The notes under the pieces: generated by a model
Database searches by the model: none
Seen by the model: the letters and a program-made list of their open reading frames with translations, nothing else
Told to the model about the DNA's origin: nothing
NCBI GenBank assembly: GCA_963823245.1
Contig: CAWGKQ010000004.1
Location: 62,001-126,000, forward strand
Origin: JAWVFM01 sp963823245
GTDB lineage: Bacteria; Actinomycetota; Thermoleophilia; Solirubrobacterales; 70-9
Direction: 5' to 3'
DNA: 64,000 nucleotides
In this document: one piece after another, positions 36,608-45,902 of the stretch
How positions within the stretch are numbered: position 1 is the stretch's first letter
Layout: the number at the start of each line of letters is the position of its first letter
Made by a program: the position numbers and the translations under genes

Positions 36608-37351
36608 GCGCGGGCCCCGGCACCGGCTACGAGCCGCCCTCCGGCGACGATCGCTCGGTCGCCGAGATGGTCATCGACGTCTCCGAGCGCGTCTCGATCC
36701 TCGTTCGCGAGGAGATCGAGCTCGCCAAGGCGGAGGTCACCGAGAAGCTGCAGAAGCTCGCGCAAGGCGGCGCGGTCGGCATCGCGGCCGGGGTTTTCAT
36801 CCTCATGGGCCTGGCGATGTTCATGCACGCCTTCGCCTGGCTCCTCGACGACATCTTCTTCGGCGACAACATCTGGATCGGCTTCGCGATCGAGTCGCTG
36901 TTCTGGTTCGTGATCGCCGCGATCGCCGGCCTCGTGGCCTATCGCTCGTTCCAGGCCGGGGCGCCGCCGGTTCCCGAGCTCGCGATCGAGGAGGCGCGGC
37001 GGACCAAGGAGACGCTCACCGGCGAGCAGCCGATGACGAGCCCGGCGACGGGAGAGCCCACCGCCGGGAGCGCAGCCGTGAGCGAGGAGACCGGCGTCTA
37101 CCGGAGCGGCGCCGGCGAGCCGGTGGCGCGCGCCACGCGCCGGCGCCCCGGGGCGCACATCCGCGCAGATCCGCAGCGACGTCGAGCTCCAGCGCCAGGA
37201 GCTCGGCCGCTCGGTCGAGGCTCTTCGCGGTCGCGTCGCCGAGCTCACCGACTGGCGCCGCCAGGTGCGGGAGCACCGGCGCGAGCTGATCGTCGGCGCG
37301 GCGGTCGTCGGCTTCGCGGTCGGCGGCCTGATGGCGCTTCGGCGCAGGTAA
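36604..37351 (+). CDS. Phage-holin-3-like membrane protein joined to a DUF3618 domain, frame-broken
   Basis: Residues ~20-60 form an amphipathic helix (ISERVSILVREEIELAKAEV-like), then two membrane helices (AAGVFILMGLAMFMHAFAWL and WFVIAAIAGLVAYRS), as in the DUF1469 holin family. After a Pro/Thr-rich linker and one shift near 37,155, a DUF3618 segment (QIRSDVELQRQELGRSVEAL) and a terminal helix follow. These are normally two genes; GTG 37078 could be a separate start. Their role is probably envelope- or stress-related, not phage lysis. Confidence 0.7.
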
Positions 37352-37359
37352 GTCGGTGA

Positions 37360-37372
37360 GGGGCTTTGCCCC
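37360..37372. terminator. Short hairpin between convergent genes
   Basis: GGGGC-TTT-GCCCC lies between the DUF3618 stop and the degV stop. The stem is short and has no T-tract, so this is a weak terminator candidate. Confidence 0.4.
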
Positions 37373-37408
37373 GAAGCAGCGTGTAGGCCGCCGTAGGCGC
37401 CGCAGAGT

Positions 37409-38280
37409 CTAGAGCAGCTCGCTCGGGACGCCGCCCGTGCCGAGCAGGCCGGGCCCGACGTGGGCGCCGATCACCGGGCCGATCTCGGAGACGAAGAGCG
37501 GATCGTGGCCGAAGATCTGGCGCCCCTCCTCGACGAGCGCCCTGGCGCTCTCCGGATCCTGGATGTGCTGCACGACCCATGCGTCCGCGCCGTCGCGCCT
37601 GGCGCTCGCGCGCGAAGTCGACCATCCGCTCGAACGCCCGCCGCCGCGTGCGCACGCGCTCGATCGGGGTGATCTCCTCCTCGAGGGTCAGGATCGGCTT
37701 GATCTGGAGGGCAGAGCCGAGGAAGGCCTGAGCCGCGCCGATCCGCCCGCCCTTCCTCAGGTACTCGAGCGTGTCGATGGCGAACCACATCCGCAGCGAC
37801 TCGCGAGCGCGCTCGGCGGCAGCGAGGGCCGCGTCGCCGTCCGCTCCCCCCTTCGCGGCCTGGGCTGCCGCGATCGCGAGCATTCCCTGGCCGCCGCAGC
37901 CGTGACCGGCTGTCGAGGACGTGGATGCGCTCGCCGCCCTTGCCGTCGTCGATGAGCCGCTGCCGCGCCTGCCGAGCCGACTCGACGGTGCCCGAGATGC
38001 CGGCCGAGATGTGAACGGAGACAACGTCGCGGCCCTCGGCGAGCAGCGGCTCGTAGACCTCGAGGAAGTCGCCGAGCGACGGCTGCGAGGTCGTCGCTCC
38101 GTCGTCGCTTCGGCGCAGCCGCTCGAAGAACTCGCCGTAGGCCTCGCCGGCGATCTCGCTCTCGCGGCGCTGCTCGCCGTCGAGGGTGACGTAGAGGCTG
38201 ACGAGGTGGATCCCGTGCTCGGCCACGACGTCGTCGGGCAGGTAGGCGGTGGTGTCGGTGACGACCGCGGTCTCGGCCAC
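37409..38280 (-). CDS. DegV family fatty-acid-binding protein, frame-broken
   Basis: DegV proteins present fatty acids to fatty acid kinase. TDTTAYLPDDVVAEHGI and VVSVHISAGISGTVESA are the family's N-terminal signatures, and FAIDTLEYLRKGGRIG the C-domain one. Shifts near 37,905 and 37,612 each fit one extra base. The corrected end is at 37,409 (GTGGVPSELL). The start is GTG 38280. Confidence 0.88.
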
Positions 38281-38324
38281 CTGCGGGTTCTACACGACTG
38301 GGACGCCGTCGGCGCCCCCGCCTC

Positions 38325-38330
38325 TACCAT
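38325..38330 (+). promoter_or_regulatory. Candidate -10 box (TACCAT) for the epimerase
   Basis: TACCAT ends 7 nt before GTG 38338 without a ribosome binding site, a leaderless pattern. Confidence 0.4.
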
Positions 38331-38337
38331 CCCGCGC

Positions 38338-39397
38338 GTGGGGAAGACCCTGGTCACCGGCGGGGCGGGGTTCATCGGCTCGCACCTCGTGCGCGCCCTC
38401 GCCGCGCGGGGCGACGAGCTCCGTCTCGTCCTTCGCAGGACCACGAGCGCCGGCCATCTCTCGGATCTCGACTGCGAGCGGGTGACCGGCGACGTCACCG
38501 ATCGCCGCGCCGTCCGCCGGGCGATGCGCGACGTCGACCGGGTCTTCCACGTCGCCGGGCGCACGTCGATGCGCCCGGCCGATCGCGAGGCCGTCTTCGA
38601 CACCAACGTCCGCGGCGCGAGGATCGTGTTCGAGGAGGCCCTTCGCGCCGAGGTCGACCGGGTCGTTCACACCTCGTCCGTCTCGGCGATCGGCGTCGCG
38701 CGGCGCGGGAGCACCGCCGACGAGACCACGCCGTTCAACCTCGGCCACCTCGGGATCGCCTACATCAACTCCAAGCACGAGGCCGAGATGGAGGCGCTCC
38801 GGCTCGCCGCGCACGGCCTCCCCGTCGTGTTCGTCAACCCGACGTTCGTCTTCGGGCCCGACGACCCCTCGCGGACCTCGATGGGGCTGATCCGGCGCTT
38901 CCTGCCTCGGCCGCATCCCGGCCTACGTCGACGGGGCGCTCAACATCGTCGACGTCCGCGACGTCGCCGACGGGCATCTTCTCGCGGACGAGCGCGGCGA
39001 GGCGTGGCGAGCGGTACATCCTCGAGCGCTCGCAACTTCACGCTCGACCGCCTCTTCGCGGACCTCTCGCGGATCTCGGGCGTCCCGCCGCCGGTGAAGA
39101 TCCCGACCGCCGCCGCGCTGGCGCCGGTCGAGCTCGCCGAGCGCCTGGGCCTGCCCGCTCCGACCTCGCGCGACGAGATCCGCTCCGGCGCCTCGTGGTG
39201 GACCTATCGCAACACGAAGGCGCGAAGGGAGCTCGGCTTCGAGCCGCGCCCGCACGAGGAGACGCTCGAGGAGGCCGTCGCCTGGCAGGTCGGACCAGCT
39301 CGGCGAGCGCGTCCGTCGCGAGCGCAGCCCCCAACGCGTCGCTCTCAGCGTGCTTGCGCGCGCGATGCGGGCTGCGGGCAGGGTGGGGAGCGGATGA
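38338..39397 (+). CDS. NAD-dependent epimerase/dehydratase (SDR), frame-broken
   Basis: An extended short-chain dehydrogenase of ~350 residues. The NAD motif VTGGAGFIGSHLVRAL starts the protein and the catalytic YxxxK is in AYINSKHEAE, with VNPTFVFGPDD after it. It resembles dihydroflavonol-reductase/sterol-dehydrogenase-like SDRs. Shifts near 38,905, 39,015 and 39,292 are needed; the corrected tail (DQLGERVRRERSPQRVAL) ends at 39,397. It overlaps the next ATG by 4 nt. Confidence 0.87.
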
Positions 39398-39792
39398 GCG
39401 AGCGGCCCGGGCAGACCGGCGCGGGACGGGACCCGTCGAAGCGCGGCGGCGGGCCGCTCGTCCTCTATCGCTGCCCGACGCGGACCAACGTGCTCTGCCC
39501 GTGCGGGGCGGTCGCGCGCCGGCTGAACGGGCTCGGGCTCCGCTACCGCGTCGAGCGCGTGCCCTACCGCGGCGCGGGACGCCCGACCCGAGATCGAGGA
39601 GCTCACCGGCCAGCGGCGCGTACCGGTCCTGGTCGACGGCGACGAGGTGGTCCACGACTCGAAGCGGATCCTGCAGTACCTCGATTGGGCGTACGAGAAG
39701 CGCAAGCCTGCCGAGAAGAAGCCCCGTGAAAGAAGCCCGCAGAGAAGACCCGCCGGCCCCGGATGGGCCGTCCCAGCTGCTTTACAATGTGA
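39394..39792 (+). CDS. Glutaredoxin/GST N-terminal-domain protein, frame-broken
   Basis: A thioredoxin-fold domain: LVLYRCPTRTNVLCPCGAVA carries a CPC near the usual active-site position, then TGQRRVPVLVDGDEVVHDSK and ILQYLDWAYEKRK. After a shift near 39,580 the tail needs two bases removed, one from CCCC at 39,722 and one from AAA at 39,729. It then reads as a Lys-rich end closing at TGA 39792. Its thiol-transfer partner is unknown. Confidence 0.75.
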
Positions 39793-39796
39793 AGCG

Positions 39797-40176
39797 ATGG
39801 AAACGCCCGAGTCAGCCGTATCCCTCACCGACGGTGCCGCGGCCAAGATCAAGGACCTCGTCGCCACGCGGGACAACGCGGAGCGAGTCCGCGCTTCGCG
39901 TGGCGGTCACGCGGCGGCGGCTGCTCGGGCTTTCAGTACGCGCTCGCCCTCGACAAGGCGAAGCCCGAGGACCACGTCTTCGAGCACAACGGTGTCGCCG
40001 TGATCGTCGACAAGGTCAGCATGCAGTTCGTGTTCGGGTCGGAGGTCGACTTCGTCGACGGGCTTCAGGGCGCCGGGTTCGTCGTCAACAACCCGAACGT
40101 CGTCGCCGCATGCGGCTGCGGCTCCTCCTTCCAGGTGAAGGAAGACGCGGCCGAGCAGGCCGCGACCACCGCCTGA
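39797..40176 (+). CDS. HesB/IscA-type iron-sulfur cluster insertion protein, frame-broken
   Basis: An A-type Fe-S carrier of ~120 residues. VSLTDGAAAKIKDLVATRDN is the N-terminus. The three ligand cysteines are in GGCSGFQY and the C-terminal ACGCGSSFQ. Shifts lie between 39,885 and 39,925. It faces a CGFS glutaredoxin gene, so the pair would cooperate in Fe-S delivery. Confidence 0.9.
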
Positions 40177-40188
40177 CGGAGACTCGCC

Positions 40189-40590
40189 CTACTCGACGTT
40201 GAGCGGTGGGCTCTGCTGTGACCCGCCGGGAAGGATCCGCTCGGGCTCTGGCAGCTCGGCCCCCTCGGGCTGGCTCGCACCGACTAGCTCGGCGAGCTCA
40301 CCGGACTCGAACATCTCCTCGACGATGTCGCAACCGCCCAGCAGCTCGCCGTTGACGTAGAGCTGCGGGAAGGTGCGCCAATCGGCGATCTCGCCCGTCA
40401 CCTCGCGAAGCGGCTGGAGGATCGGCAGCACGTCGACGGCGCCGTACTCGACGCCGAGCTGCTCGAGGACCCCGACGACGCGCATCGAGAAGCCGCAGCG
40501 CGGCATCTCCGGCGTGCCCTTCATGAACAGCAGCACCGGGTTCTCGCGCACGAGCTCCTCGACCTTGTCCTTGAGCGCGGGATCGCTCAC
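40189..40590 (-). CDS. Monothiol glutaredoxin, CGFS type (Grx4/GrxD)
   Basis: LLFMKGTPEMPRCGFSMRVV contains the CGFS active site, and TFPQLYVNGELLGGCDIVEE the glutathione-binding TVP-like loop and GG motif. Grx4-type proteins hold a bridging [2Fe-2S] cluster. GTG 40590 gives 133 residues, with a ~30-residue C-terminal extension rich in Glu and Pro. It converges with HesB, 12 nt apart. Confidence 0.93.
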   Translation of the reverse strand: MSDPALKDKVEELVRENPVLLFMKGTPEMPRCGFSMRVVGVLEQLGVEYGAVDVLPILQPLREVTGEIADWRTFPQLYVNGELLGGCDIVEEMFESGELAELVGASQPEGAELPEPERILPGGSQQSPPLNVE

Positions 40591-40712
40591 TCCCGCAACG
40601 ATAGCGCGATGCGCAGCCGCGCCCGCCGAGCGAGCGTTCAGGTGGCTACAGCCACCAGCGAGTCGCGCCCGCCCCGCCGCTCGACCCATGGCCGCACTCG
40701 GAGGCAGGGCGG

Positions 40713-40964
40713 TTCCATCGCGGGATCAGCCTTGTTCTCCTGTCACTCGCGGCCGTGATGCTCGTGGCCGAGCTGGTTCGCCATCACTCGGGCGCGGAGG
40801 CCGCCCTGCTGGGAGCGCTGCTCGCGATCGTCATCACGGTCGGGCTGCGCGCCGCGACCGCGTTCAGGGCCGCCCCGACCGGCTTCCCGGAAATGCCGCC
40901 CCGGCGCGAGCTCGGGCTGAGGCCGAAGCGGCGCGGCGAGGCCCGTCAGTCGACTCTGCGGTAG
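40713..40964 (+). CDS. Small two-helix membrane protein
   Basis: The frame carries two hydrophobic helices (ISLVLLSLAAVMLVAEL and AALLGALLAIVITVGLRAAT) and a basic tail. No family was recognised. The start is unclear: the first helix lies upstream of GTG 40755, and no start codon is in frame before 40713, so an indel or rare start is likely. It overlaps the convergent oxidoreductase by 19 nt. Confidence 0.5.
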   Translation, partial: FHRGISLVLLSLAAVMLVAELVRHHSGAEAALLGALLAIVITVGLRAATAFRAAPTGFPEMPPRRELGLRPKRRGEARQSTLR

Positions 40965-42184
40965 GGGTCGAGCGCCATCGGCTCCCGGTGCCACTCGTGC
41001 GGCAGTGAGACCTCGACCTCGATCGAGCGCGCCGGTGGCTCGGGCTCGTGGTGCCCCTCGGCGCCCGCGAGCCATGGAGTGAGATACCGGCCGCTGACCT
41101 TCTTCGGCGGCCACCAGAGGTGATCGGTCGAGACGACGCCCTCACCCCCGCCGCCCGCGACGGCGGCCTTCATGCTCATCGTCTCTTCGCCGACGATCAG
41201 CTTCCCTCGAAGCACCGGCCGGAACGCCTCCGCCGCGACGTCGGCGCCCAGTCCTGCGGCTATCGCCTCCGCCGCGGCGTCGGCCTGCTGGGTCCCGATT
41301 CCGCCCTGCTTGATCGGGAAGTTGGCCCCGTCGCCGGCCGCGTAGACGTCGTCCAGCCCGGTCACGCGCGCGTGGTCGTCGATCGGAATGAAGCCGCTCT
41401 CGTCGCTCGGAAGCCCGGGGATCCTCGGTCCCTCGAGCACGGGGAGCGCGACGACGGCCGAGGCCTCGAGGCGCTCGCCGCCCGGGCGCAGCTCGAGCGC
41501 CCCGTCCTCGGCCTCGCGGGCGTGGACCCCGCATCGCGTCGTCACGCCGCGGGCGCTCAGCATCGCGGCCACCGCCTCGCTGGCCGCCACTCCGAAGACC
41601 GCGAGCGGCGTCTCCTCGGGCGTGACGACGAGGACCTCGATCTGCTCCGCGCGCTCGGCGACCCGCCTCGCCGTCAGCAGCGCGAGCTCATAAAGCGGGA
41701 GCGGCCACGCGACGCCGCTCGGGAGCACGAATGCAATTCGATGGGGAGCGGCCTCGCGAGCGCGAACGAGCAGTCCGGCCAGGTCGAGCTGGGGCCCCGG
41801 CACGGTGAACGTGATCGCGCTCGGGAAGGCCGGCTTGGGGTGGGCGCCGACGCAGACGACCAGCGCCGCATAGTCGAGCGCCGAGCCGTCCGACAGCTCC
41901 GCCACCCGCTCGTCGGGTCTGACCGCGCTCAGACCCGCCTGGATGAACGTCCCGCCGAGCTCGGCGACGGCGGGCGCGAGCTCCCGGCGCTCGTACGGCG
42001 TGAACGAGAACGGCTCGTCCACGGCCATCGGCCGGTAGCGGAAGTCGGGCTCGGGTGCCGCCATCACCAGATCGGCCCGATCACCGACGAGGTCGGCGAG
42101 CGCGAGGAGCGCCTCCATTCCGGCGATGCCGCCGCCGGCGACGACCACCCGCGGGTTCGTGCCGGGTTCGCCGCTCGCGCCCAT
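40946..42184 (-). CDS. FAD/NAD(P)-dependent oxidoreductase (SQR/NDH-2-like)
   Basis: A 412-residue flavoprotein. The first Rossmann motif is VVVAGGGIAGMEALLAL and the C-terminal FAD motif VYAAGDGANFPIKQGGIGTQ. The layout resembles sulfide:quinone oxidoreductases and type II NADH dehydrogenases. The cysteines of classical SQR are not obvious, so electron donor and acceptor remain open. The frame is intact. Confidence 0.87.
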   Translation of the reverse strand: MGASGEPGTNPRVVVAGGGIAGMEALLALADLVGDRADLVMAAPEPDFRYRPMAVDEPFSFTPYERRELAPAVAELGGTFIQAGLSAVRPDERVAELSDGSALDYAALVVCVGAHPKPAFPSAITFTVPGPQLDLAGLLVRAREAAPHRIAFVLPSGVAWPLPLYELALLTARRVAERAEQIEVLVVTPEETPLAVFGVAASEAVAAMLSARGVTTRCGVHAREAEDGALELRPGGERLEASAVVALPVLEGPRIPGLPSDESGFIPIDDHARVTGLDDVYAAGDGANFPIKQGGIGTQQADAAAEAIAAGLGADVAAEAFRPVLRGKLIVGEETMSMKAAVAGGGGEGVVSTDHLWWPPKKVSGRYLTPWLAGAEGHHEPEPPARSIEVEVSLPHEWHREPMALDPYRRVD

Positions 42185-42222
42185 CTTCGGCCCAGCCTAC
42201 CGTGACGCGCCGCGCGCGTGCC

Positions 42223-42228
42223 TAAGCT
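42223..42228 (+). promoter_or_regulatory. Candidate -10 box (TAAGCT) for the PRC-barrel/Nramp pair
   Basis: TAAGCT ends 6 nt before GTG 42235, with no ribosome binding site. Confidence 0.4.
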
Positions 42229-42234
42229 TGGGCC

Positions 42235-42894
42235 GTGCTTCGGTTGACGGCCCTGCTCGGCCGCCCTGCGGTCGACGGGGCCGGCGCTGCCCTCGGCGAG
42301 CTGGAAGACCTCGGCGTGGTCCTCGAGGCGCCGCACCCGCCGATTGTCGCCGCTCGCCTCAAGGGCGATGGCCGCGGAACGCTTGCCTGCTCGCTTGTCC
42401 GTGTCACCGCGGACAAGCTCGTCATCGTCGAGGGGCCCTCGGTGCCGGGCGACCTCCTGTGCCTGCGACGCCACGTTCTCGACACCCAGGTGCTCGCTCT
42501 CGATGGCCACCGCCTCGTGCGCGTCGGCGACGTGCTCGTGGCGGAGGAGGGGGAGCGCCTGGCGCTCGCGGGCGTCGAGGTCGGGGTCGCGCCTGTGCTC
42601 CGACGCCTTGGCCTCACCGGCTTGGCGCGTGACCTGCCCGACGAGATCCTCGACTGGCGGAGTCTCCACCTCGTGTCGTCTCCGGGGCACGTCCTCCAGC
42701 TTTCAAGCCCTACCGCGGCGATTCACCGCCTCGGGAGGGCGGAGCTGGAGGCCGTGGCTGCCGAGCTGCCACCCAATCGTGCGCACCAGCTTCGCCGCCA
42801 CTTCGGACTGCCGCACCGGCCGCAAGCATGGCGGCGGCATCGTGGGCGGCGGTTCGGCTCGATCCTGCGAGCCCGGTCGAGTGCGCCGCGGTAA
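42235..42894 (+). CDS. PRC-barrel/MgtE-N-like protein upstream of an Nramp transporter
   Basis: A ~219-residue soluble protein. The N-terminal half reads as PRC-barrel-like strands (LGELEDLGVVLEAPHPPIVA and LDTQVLALDGHRLVRVGDVL). The second half is helical (AIHRLGRAELEAVAAELPPN), recalling MgtE N-domains. The last ~25 residues are Arg-rich and may be misframed. It overlaps the transporter start by 14 nt. The context suggests a cytosolic regulatory partner of metal import, which is inference. Confidence 0.65.
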   Translation: MLRLTALLGRPAVDGAGAALGELEDLGVVLEAPHPPIVAARLKGDGRGTLACSLVRVTADKLVIVEGPSVPGDLLCLRRHVLDTQVLALDGHRLVRVGDVLVAEEGERLALAGVEVGVAPVLRRLGLTGLARDLPDEILDWRSLHLVSSPGHVLQLSSPTAAIHRLGRAELEAVAAELPPNRAHQLRRHFGLPHRPQAWRRHRGRRFGSILRARSSAPR

Positions 42895-44125
42895 GGGCCT
42901 CAGGCGCGCGGCGGGCCTGTCCGTCTTCGCGGCCGTCGTGGGGCCCGGCCTGCTCGCCGGCCTCTCCGACGACGACCCGGCGGGAATCACCACCTACTCG
43001 ATCGCCGGCGCCGACTACGGCTACGAGCTGTTGTGGGTCCTGCTGCTCGCGACCGGCGCGCTCATCGTCTACCACGAGCTCGCGGCACGGATGGGGATCG
43101 CCACCGGCCAGGGACTGTCCGGGCTCGTGCGTGAGCGATTCGGCGTCCGGCTCGCCGGCGTTGCGCTCGTCGCCCTCCTGATCGCGAACATCGGCACGAC
43201 CTGCGCGGAGTTCGCCGGCGTCGCCGCCTCGCTCGAGCTCATCGGCGTCAGCAGGTACATCAGCGTGCCCATCGCGGCCATCGGCGTGTCGGCGCTCGTG
43301 CTTCGCGGCAGCTTCCACCGCGTCGAACGCGTGCTGCTGGCCCTCGGCGCGGTCTTCGTGACATACGTGATCTCGGGGATCCTCGCGGGGCCCGACTGGG
43401 GCGCGGCGGCGCACGGCCTCCTCGTCCCGAGCCTGCCCGGGACCCGCGCGGCAGTGCTGACGGCGACCGCGATCGTCGGCACGACGCTCGCCCCGTGGGG
43501 CCTCGCGTTCATGCAGTCCTACGTGGTCGACAAGCGGATCCGGCGCGAGGACATGCGCTACGAGCGGATCGACGTCATCACGGGCGCCACGATGACCGGG
43601 GTCATCGGCGTGTTCGTGGTCGTCGCCTGCGCGGCCACGCTCCATGTCCACGGGCAGTCGATATCCGACGCGTCCGACGCAGCGCGCGCGCTACGGCCCC
43701 TCGCGGGCGATGCCGCGTCGGTCCTGTTCGGCGCCGGCCTCCTCGGCGCGGCCCTCCTGGCGGCGTCGATCCTTCCGCTCTCGACCGCGTACTCGGTGGC
43801 CGAGGCGTTTGGCTCGGAGAGCGACCTCAACGACGACTTCCGCCAGGCGCGTCTCTTCTACGGGACCTATGCCGTCGTCGTCGTCGTCGCGGTGGCGGTC
43901 GTGCTCGTTCCGGGCATCTCCCTGGTTCCGATCCTGTTCGGGACCCAGGTCCTGAACGCCGTCCTTTTGGTCCCCCTCCTCGTCTTCATGTACCGGCTTT
44001 CGCGCGACCGCGAGGTGATGGGCGAGTTCGCGAGCGGCCGCGGCGCGTCCGCCGCCGCCGCGGTGGCCATGGCGCTGATCGTCGGCTGCGTCGCGGCCCT
44101 GGGCATCTTCTCGGTCGCCGGCTGA
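42881..44125 (+). CDS. Nramp-family divalent cation transporter with altered metal site
   Basis: A ~414-residue, about 11-helix transporter. Helix 1 reads DDPAGITTY where typical Nramps have DPGN, and helix 6 reads GTTLAPWGLAFMQS where they have MPHN. The metal-site Met is thus Ala and the Asn is Gly. Loss of that Met is the hallmark described for Mg2+-transporting Nramp relatives (NRMT), so Mg2+ or Mn2+ is more likely than Fe2+. The start is GTG 42881. Confidence 0.85.
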   Translation: MRRGKGLRRAAGLSVFAAVVGPGLLAGLSDDDPAGITTYSIAGADYGYELLWVLLLATGALIVYHELAARMGIATGQGLSGLVRERFGVRLAGVALVALLIANIGTTCAEFAGVAASLELIGVSRYISVPIAAIGVSALVLRGSFHRVERVLLALGAVFVTYVISGILAGPDWGAAAHGLLVPSLPGTRAAVLTATAIVGTTLAPWGLAFMQSYVVDKRIRREDMRYERIDVITGATMTGVIGVFVVVACAATLHVHGQSISDASDAARALRPLAGDAASVLFGAGLLGAALLAASILPLSTAYSVAEAFGSESDLNDDFRQARLFYGTYAVVVVVAVAVVLVPGISLVPILFGTQVLNAVLLVPLLVFMYRLSRDREVMGEFASGRGASAAAAVAMALIVGCVAALGIFSVAG

Positions 44126-44138
44126 GCGGCGCCGGCAA

Positions 44139-44495
44139 TCAGTCGTCAGCCCCCGACCCGTCGGACTCGCCGCCTGAGCCGGGAGGCGTCGCGGGGGTGC
44201 CCGGGGGTGCGGGGATCGTGGCTGGCGGCACGGTGCCCGACGTCGTGGTCCCGGAGGTGGGCGGGGCGGTGGTCACGGTGGGCCCGGTTCGCGTTCGTGC
44301 GGGGCGAGAGCCGCCGTGGGGGGGCGGCGCGTGCACGGCCGGCGGCGCCAGACTGCGCCCCGCGTCGAGAGGCTGCGAGGCGAGGCCGATCCGTTGGCTG
44401 ACCACGCGGCTTGCCGCCAGCGCCACCGCGGCCGCGATCGCGAGCCCGAGCACCGCGAGGGCGATCCAGCGAACGCTTGAGGGCACCGCCCTCAT
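44139..44495 (-). CDS. Membrane-anchored Pro/Thr/Ser-rich protein
   Basis: A 118-residue protein: one N-terminal helix (WIALAVLGLAIAAAVALAAS), then a low-complexity external tail of Pro, Thr, Ser and Gly (TTAPPTSGTTTSGTVPPATI). It is the third gene after the response regulator and kinase, overlapping the kinase stop by 4 nt. Its tail composition resembles the two anchored proteins of the divergent redox operon. The function is unknown. Confidence 0.7.
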   Translation of the reverse strand: MRAVPSSVRWIALAVLGLAIAAAVALAASRVVSQRIGLASQPLDAGRSLAPPAVHAPPPHGGSRPARTRTGPTVTTAPPTSGTTTSGTVPPATIPAPPGTPATPPGSGGESDGSGADD

Positions 44496-45892
44496 CGGTG
44501 TTCACCGTAGCCGTCGCGGCTTGCCGGCCACGCGAGCGTCGCGCGCGTCCCGCCTCCGTCGCGGCTTGACAGCTCGACGAGCACCCCCCATTGGCCAGCG
44601 AGCTCGCGTGCGATCGCGAGCCCGAGGCCCGTGCCCGGAGCCCTCTCGCGGCCCACGCGACCACGAGCGAAGCGCTCGAAGACGAGCTTCTCCTCGCCCG
44701 CCACCAAGCCGGGGCCGCGGTCGAGGACATCGATGCGCCCGTCTGAGCCGACCGCGACCTCCACATCGGTGTCGGGCGGTGAATAGACGATCGCGTTTTC
44801 GAGAAGGGCGTCGAGCGCGCGATCGAGGTCGGGGATCGCCGCCCACGCCGGCGGCGGGTCACCTTCGGACTTCAGGCGCAGGTCGATCCCTCGCTCGGCG
44901 GCGGGCTTGAGCCAGCGCTCCACTGCACGGCTCGCGAGCCGGATCGGCTCAACTCTCTCGGCGGGGAGCTCGTGCTCGCCGGCCCTGCTCAGGATCAGCA
45001 GCTCGTCGACGATGTGCGAGAGGCGATCGACCTCGTGCATGCCGGCGTCGAGGGCTGCCCCGCGAGAGTCGCCGGCGGGCGTCGTCTCCCGAAGCTCCTC
45101 GAGCTGCAGGCGGATGCCGGTGAGCGGCGTTCGGAGCTGGTGCGAGGCGTCGGCGACGAACTCCTGCTGGCTGTGTACGAGGCGGGCGACCCGCGAGGTC
45201 ATCTCGTTGAACGACCGCGCAAGCGAGCGCTGCTCGCTCGACCCCTCAACAGGAGCTCTCGTCTCGAGGTCTCCCTCGGCGACCCTCCCCGCGGCCTGCT
45301 CGAGGCGCCGGATCGGGCGCGCGATCTGCGCCGCGAGGAGAGCCCCGGCGAGCAGGCCGAGAGCCAGTACCACGGCCCCCAGCACGATCAGGCCGACGAT
45401 CGCGGTCGAAATGGCGCTGTGGACCGCGGCGACGCTCTGGGTGACCCTGACCGCGCCGATCGGCCTGCCGCCCTTGATGACGGGCGTCGCGGTGGCGAGG
45501 ATGTCGCCGCCGAGGGTGCGGCTGGCGCGGTCCTGCTGGTAGCGCGTGCCGTGGAGCGCTGCCGCGACCTCGGGGCGGTTGCGATAGTCGCTTCCCAGCT
45601 CTCCCTCGCCGGCGCTGTCGGCGACGACCCGCCCCGAACGGCCGACCACGATCACGCGCCCGCGCACGCTTCGCGCCGACACTCGCACGATCCGGCTGAG
45701 CGGCTTTCGCCGGGCGGGCTCGAGCGATCCGGCGGCTGTCGCGGCGAGCACGTCGGCCTGGCTTCGCGCCTGGCTTCGCACCTCCGCGTTGACGCGGTCC
45801 CGGAGACTGATTGCCAACGGGATGCCGAGCGCGACGAGCGCCAGCAGAAGCACATAGGCGACGATCAGGATGAGTCTCGTTCGAAGGCTCAA
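44492..45892 (-). CDS. Sensor histidine kinase (OmpR-system partner)
   Basis: A 466-residue kinase. Two helices flank an extracytoplasmic sensor (~residues 30-155), then HAMP (ARPIRRLEQAAGRVAEGD). The phospho-acceptor His is in FVADASHQLRTPLTGI, the N-box in DALLENAIVYSPP, and the G-boxes in DRGPG and GTGLGLAIA. It lies 10 nt after the response regulator. The signal is unknown; the neighbouring redox operon suggests redox or envelope state. Confidence 0.93.
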   Translation of the reverse strand: MSLRTRLILIVAYVLLLALVALGIPLAISLRDRVNAEVRSQARSQADVLAATAAGSLEPARRKPLSRIVRVSARSVRGRVIVVGRSGRVVADSAGEGELGSDYRNRPEVAAALHGTRYQQDRASRTLGGDILATATPVIKGGRPIGAVRVTQSVAAVHSAISTAIVGLIVLGAVVLALGLLAGALLAAQIARPIRRLEQAAGRVAEGDLETRAPVEGSSEQRSLARSFNEMTSRVARLVHSQQEFVADASHQLRTPLTGIRLQLEELRETTPAGDSRGAALDAGMHEVDRLSHIVDELLILSRAGEHELPAERVEPIRLASRAVERWLKPAAERGIDLRLKSEGDPPPAWAAIPDLDRALDALLENAIVYSPPDTDVEVAVGSDGRIDVLDRGPGLVAGEEKLVFERFARGRVGRERAPGTGLGLAIARELAGQWGVLVELSSRDGGGTRATLAWPASRDGYGEHR

Positions 45893-45902
45893 TCGCCCGG
45901 TG

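Noticed and set aside
36604..37351. Prophage remnant suggested by the holin-like domain
   Set aside because: DUF1469 holin-like proteins with DUF3618 partners are ordinary actinobacterial chromosomal genes; no other phage gene, integrase or att site is nearby.
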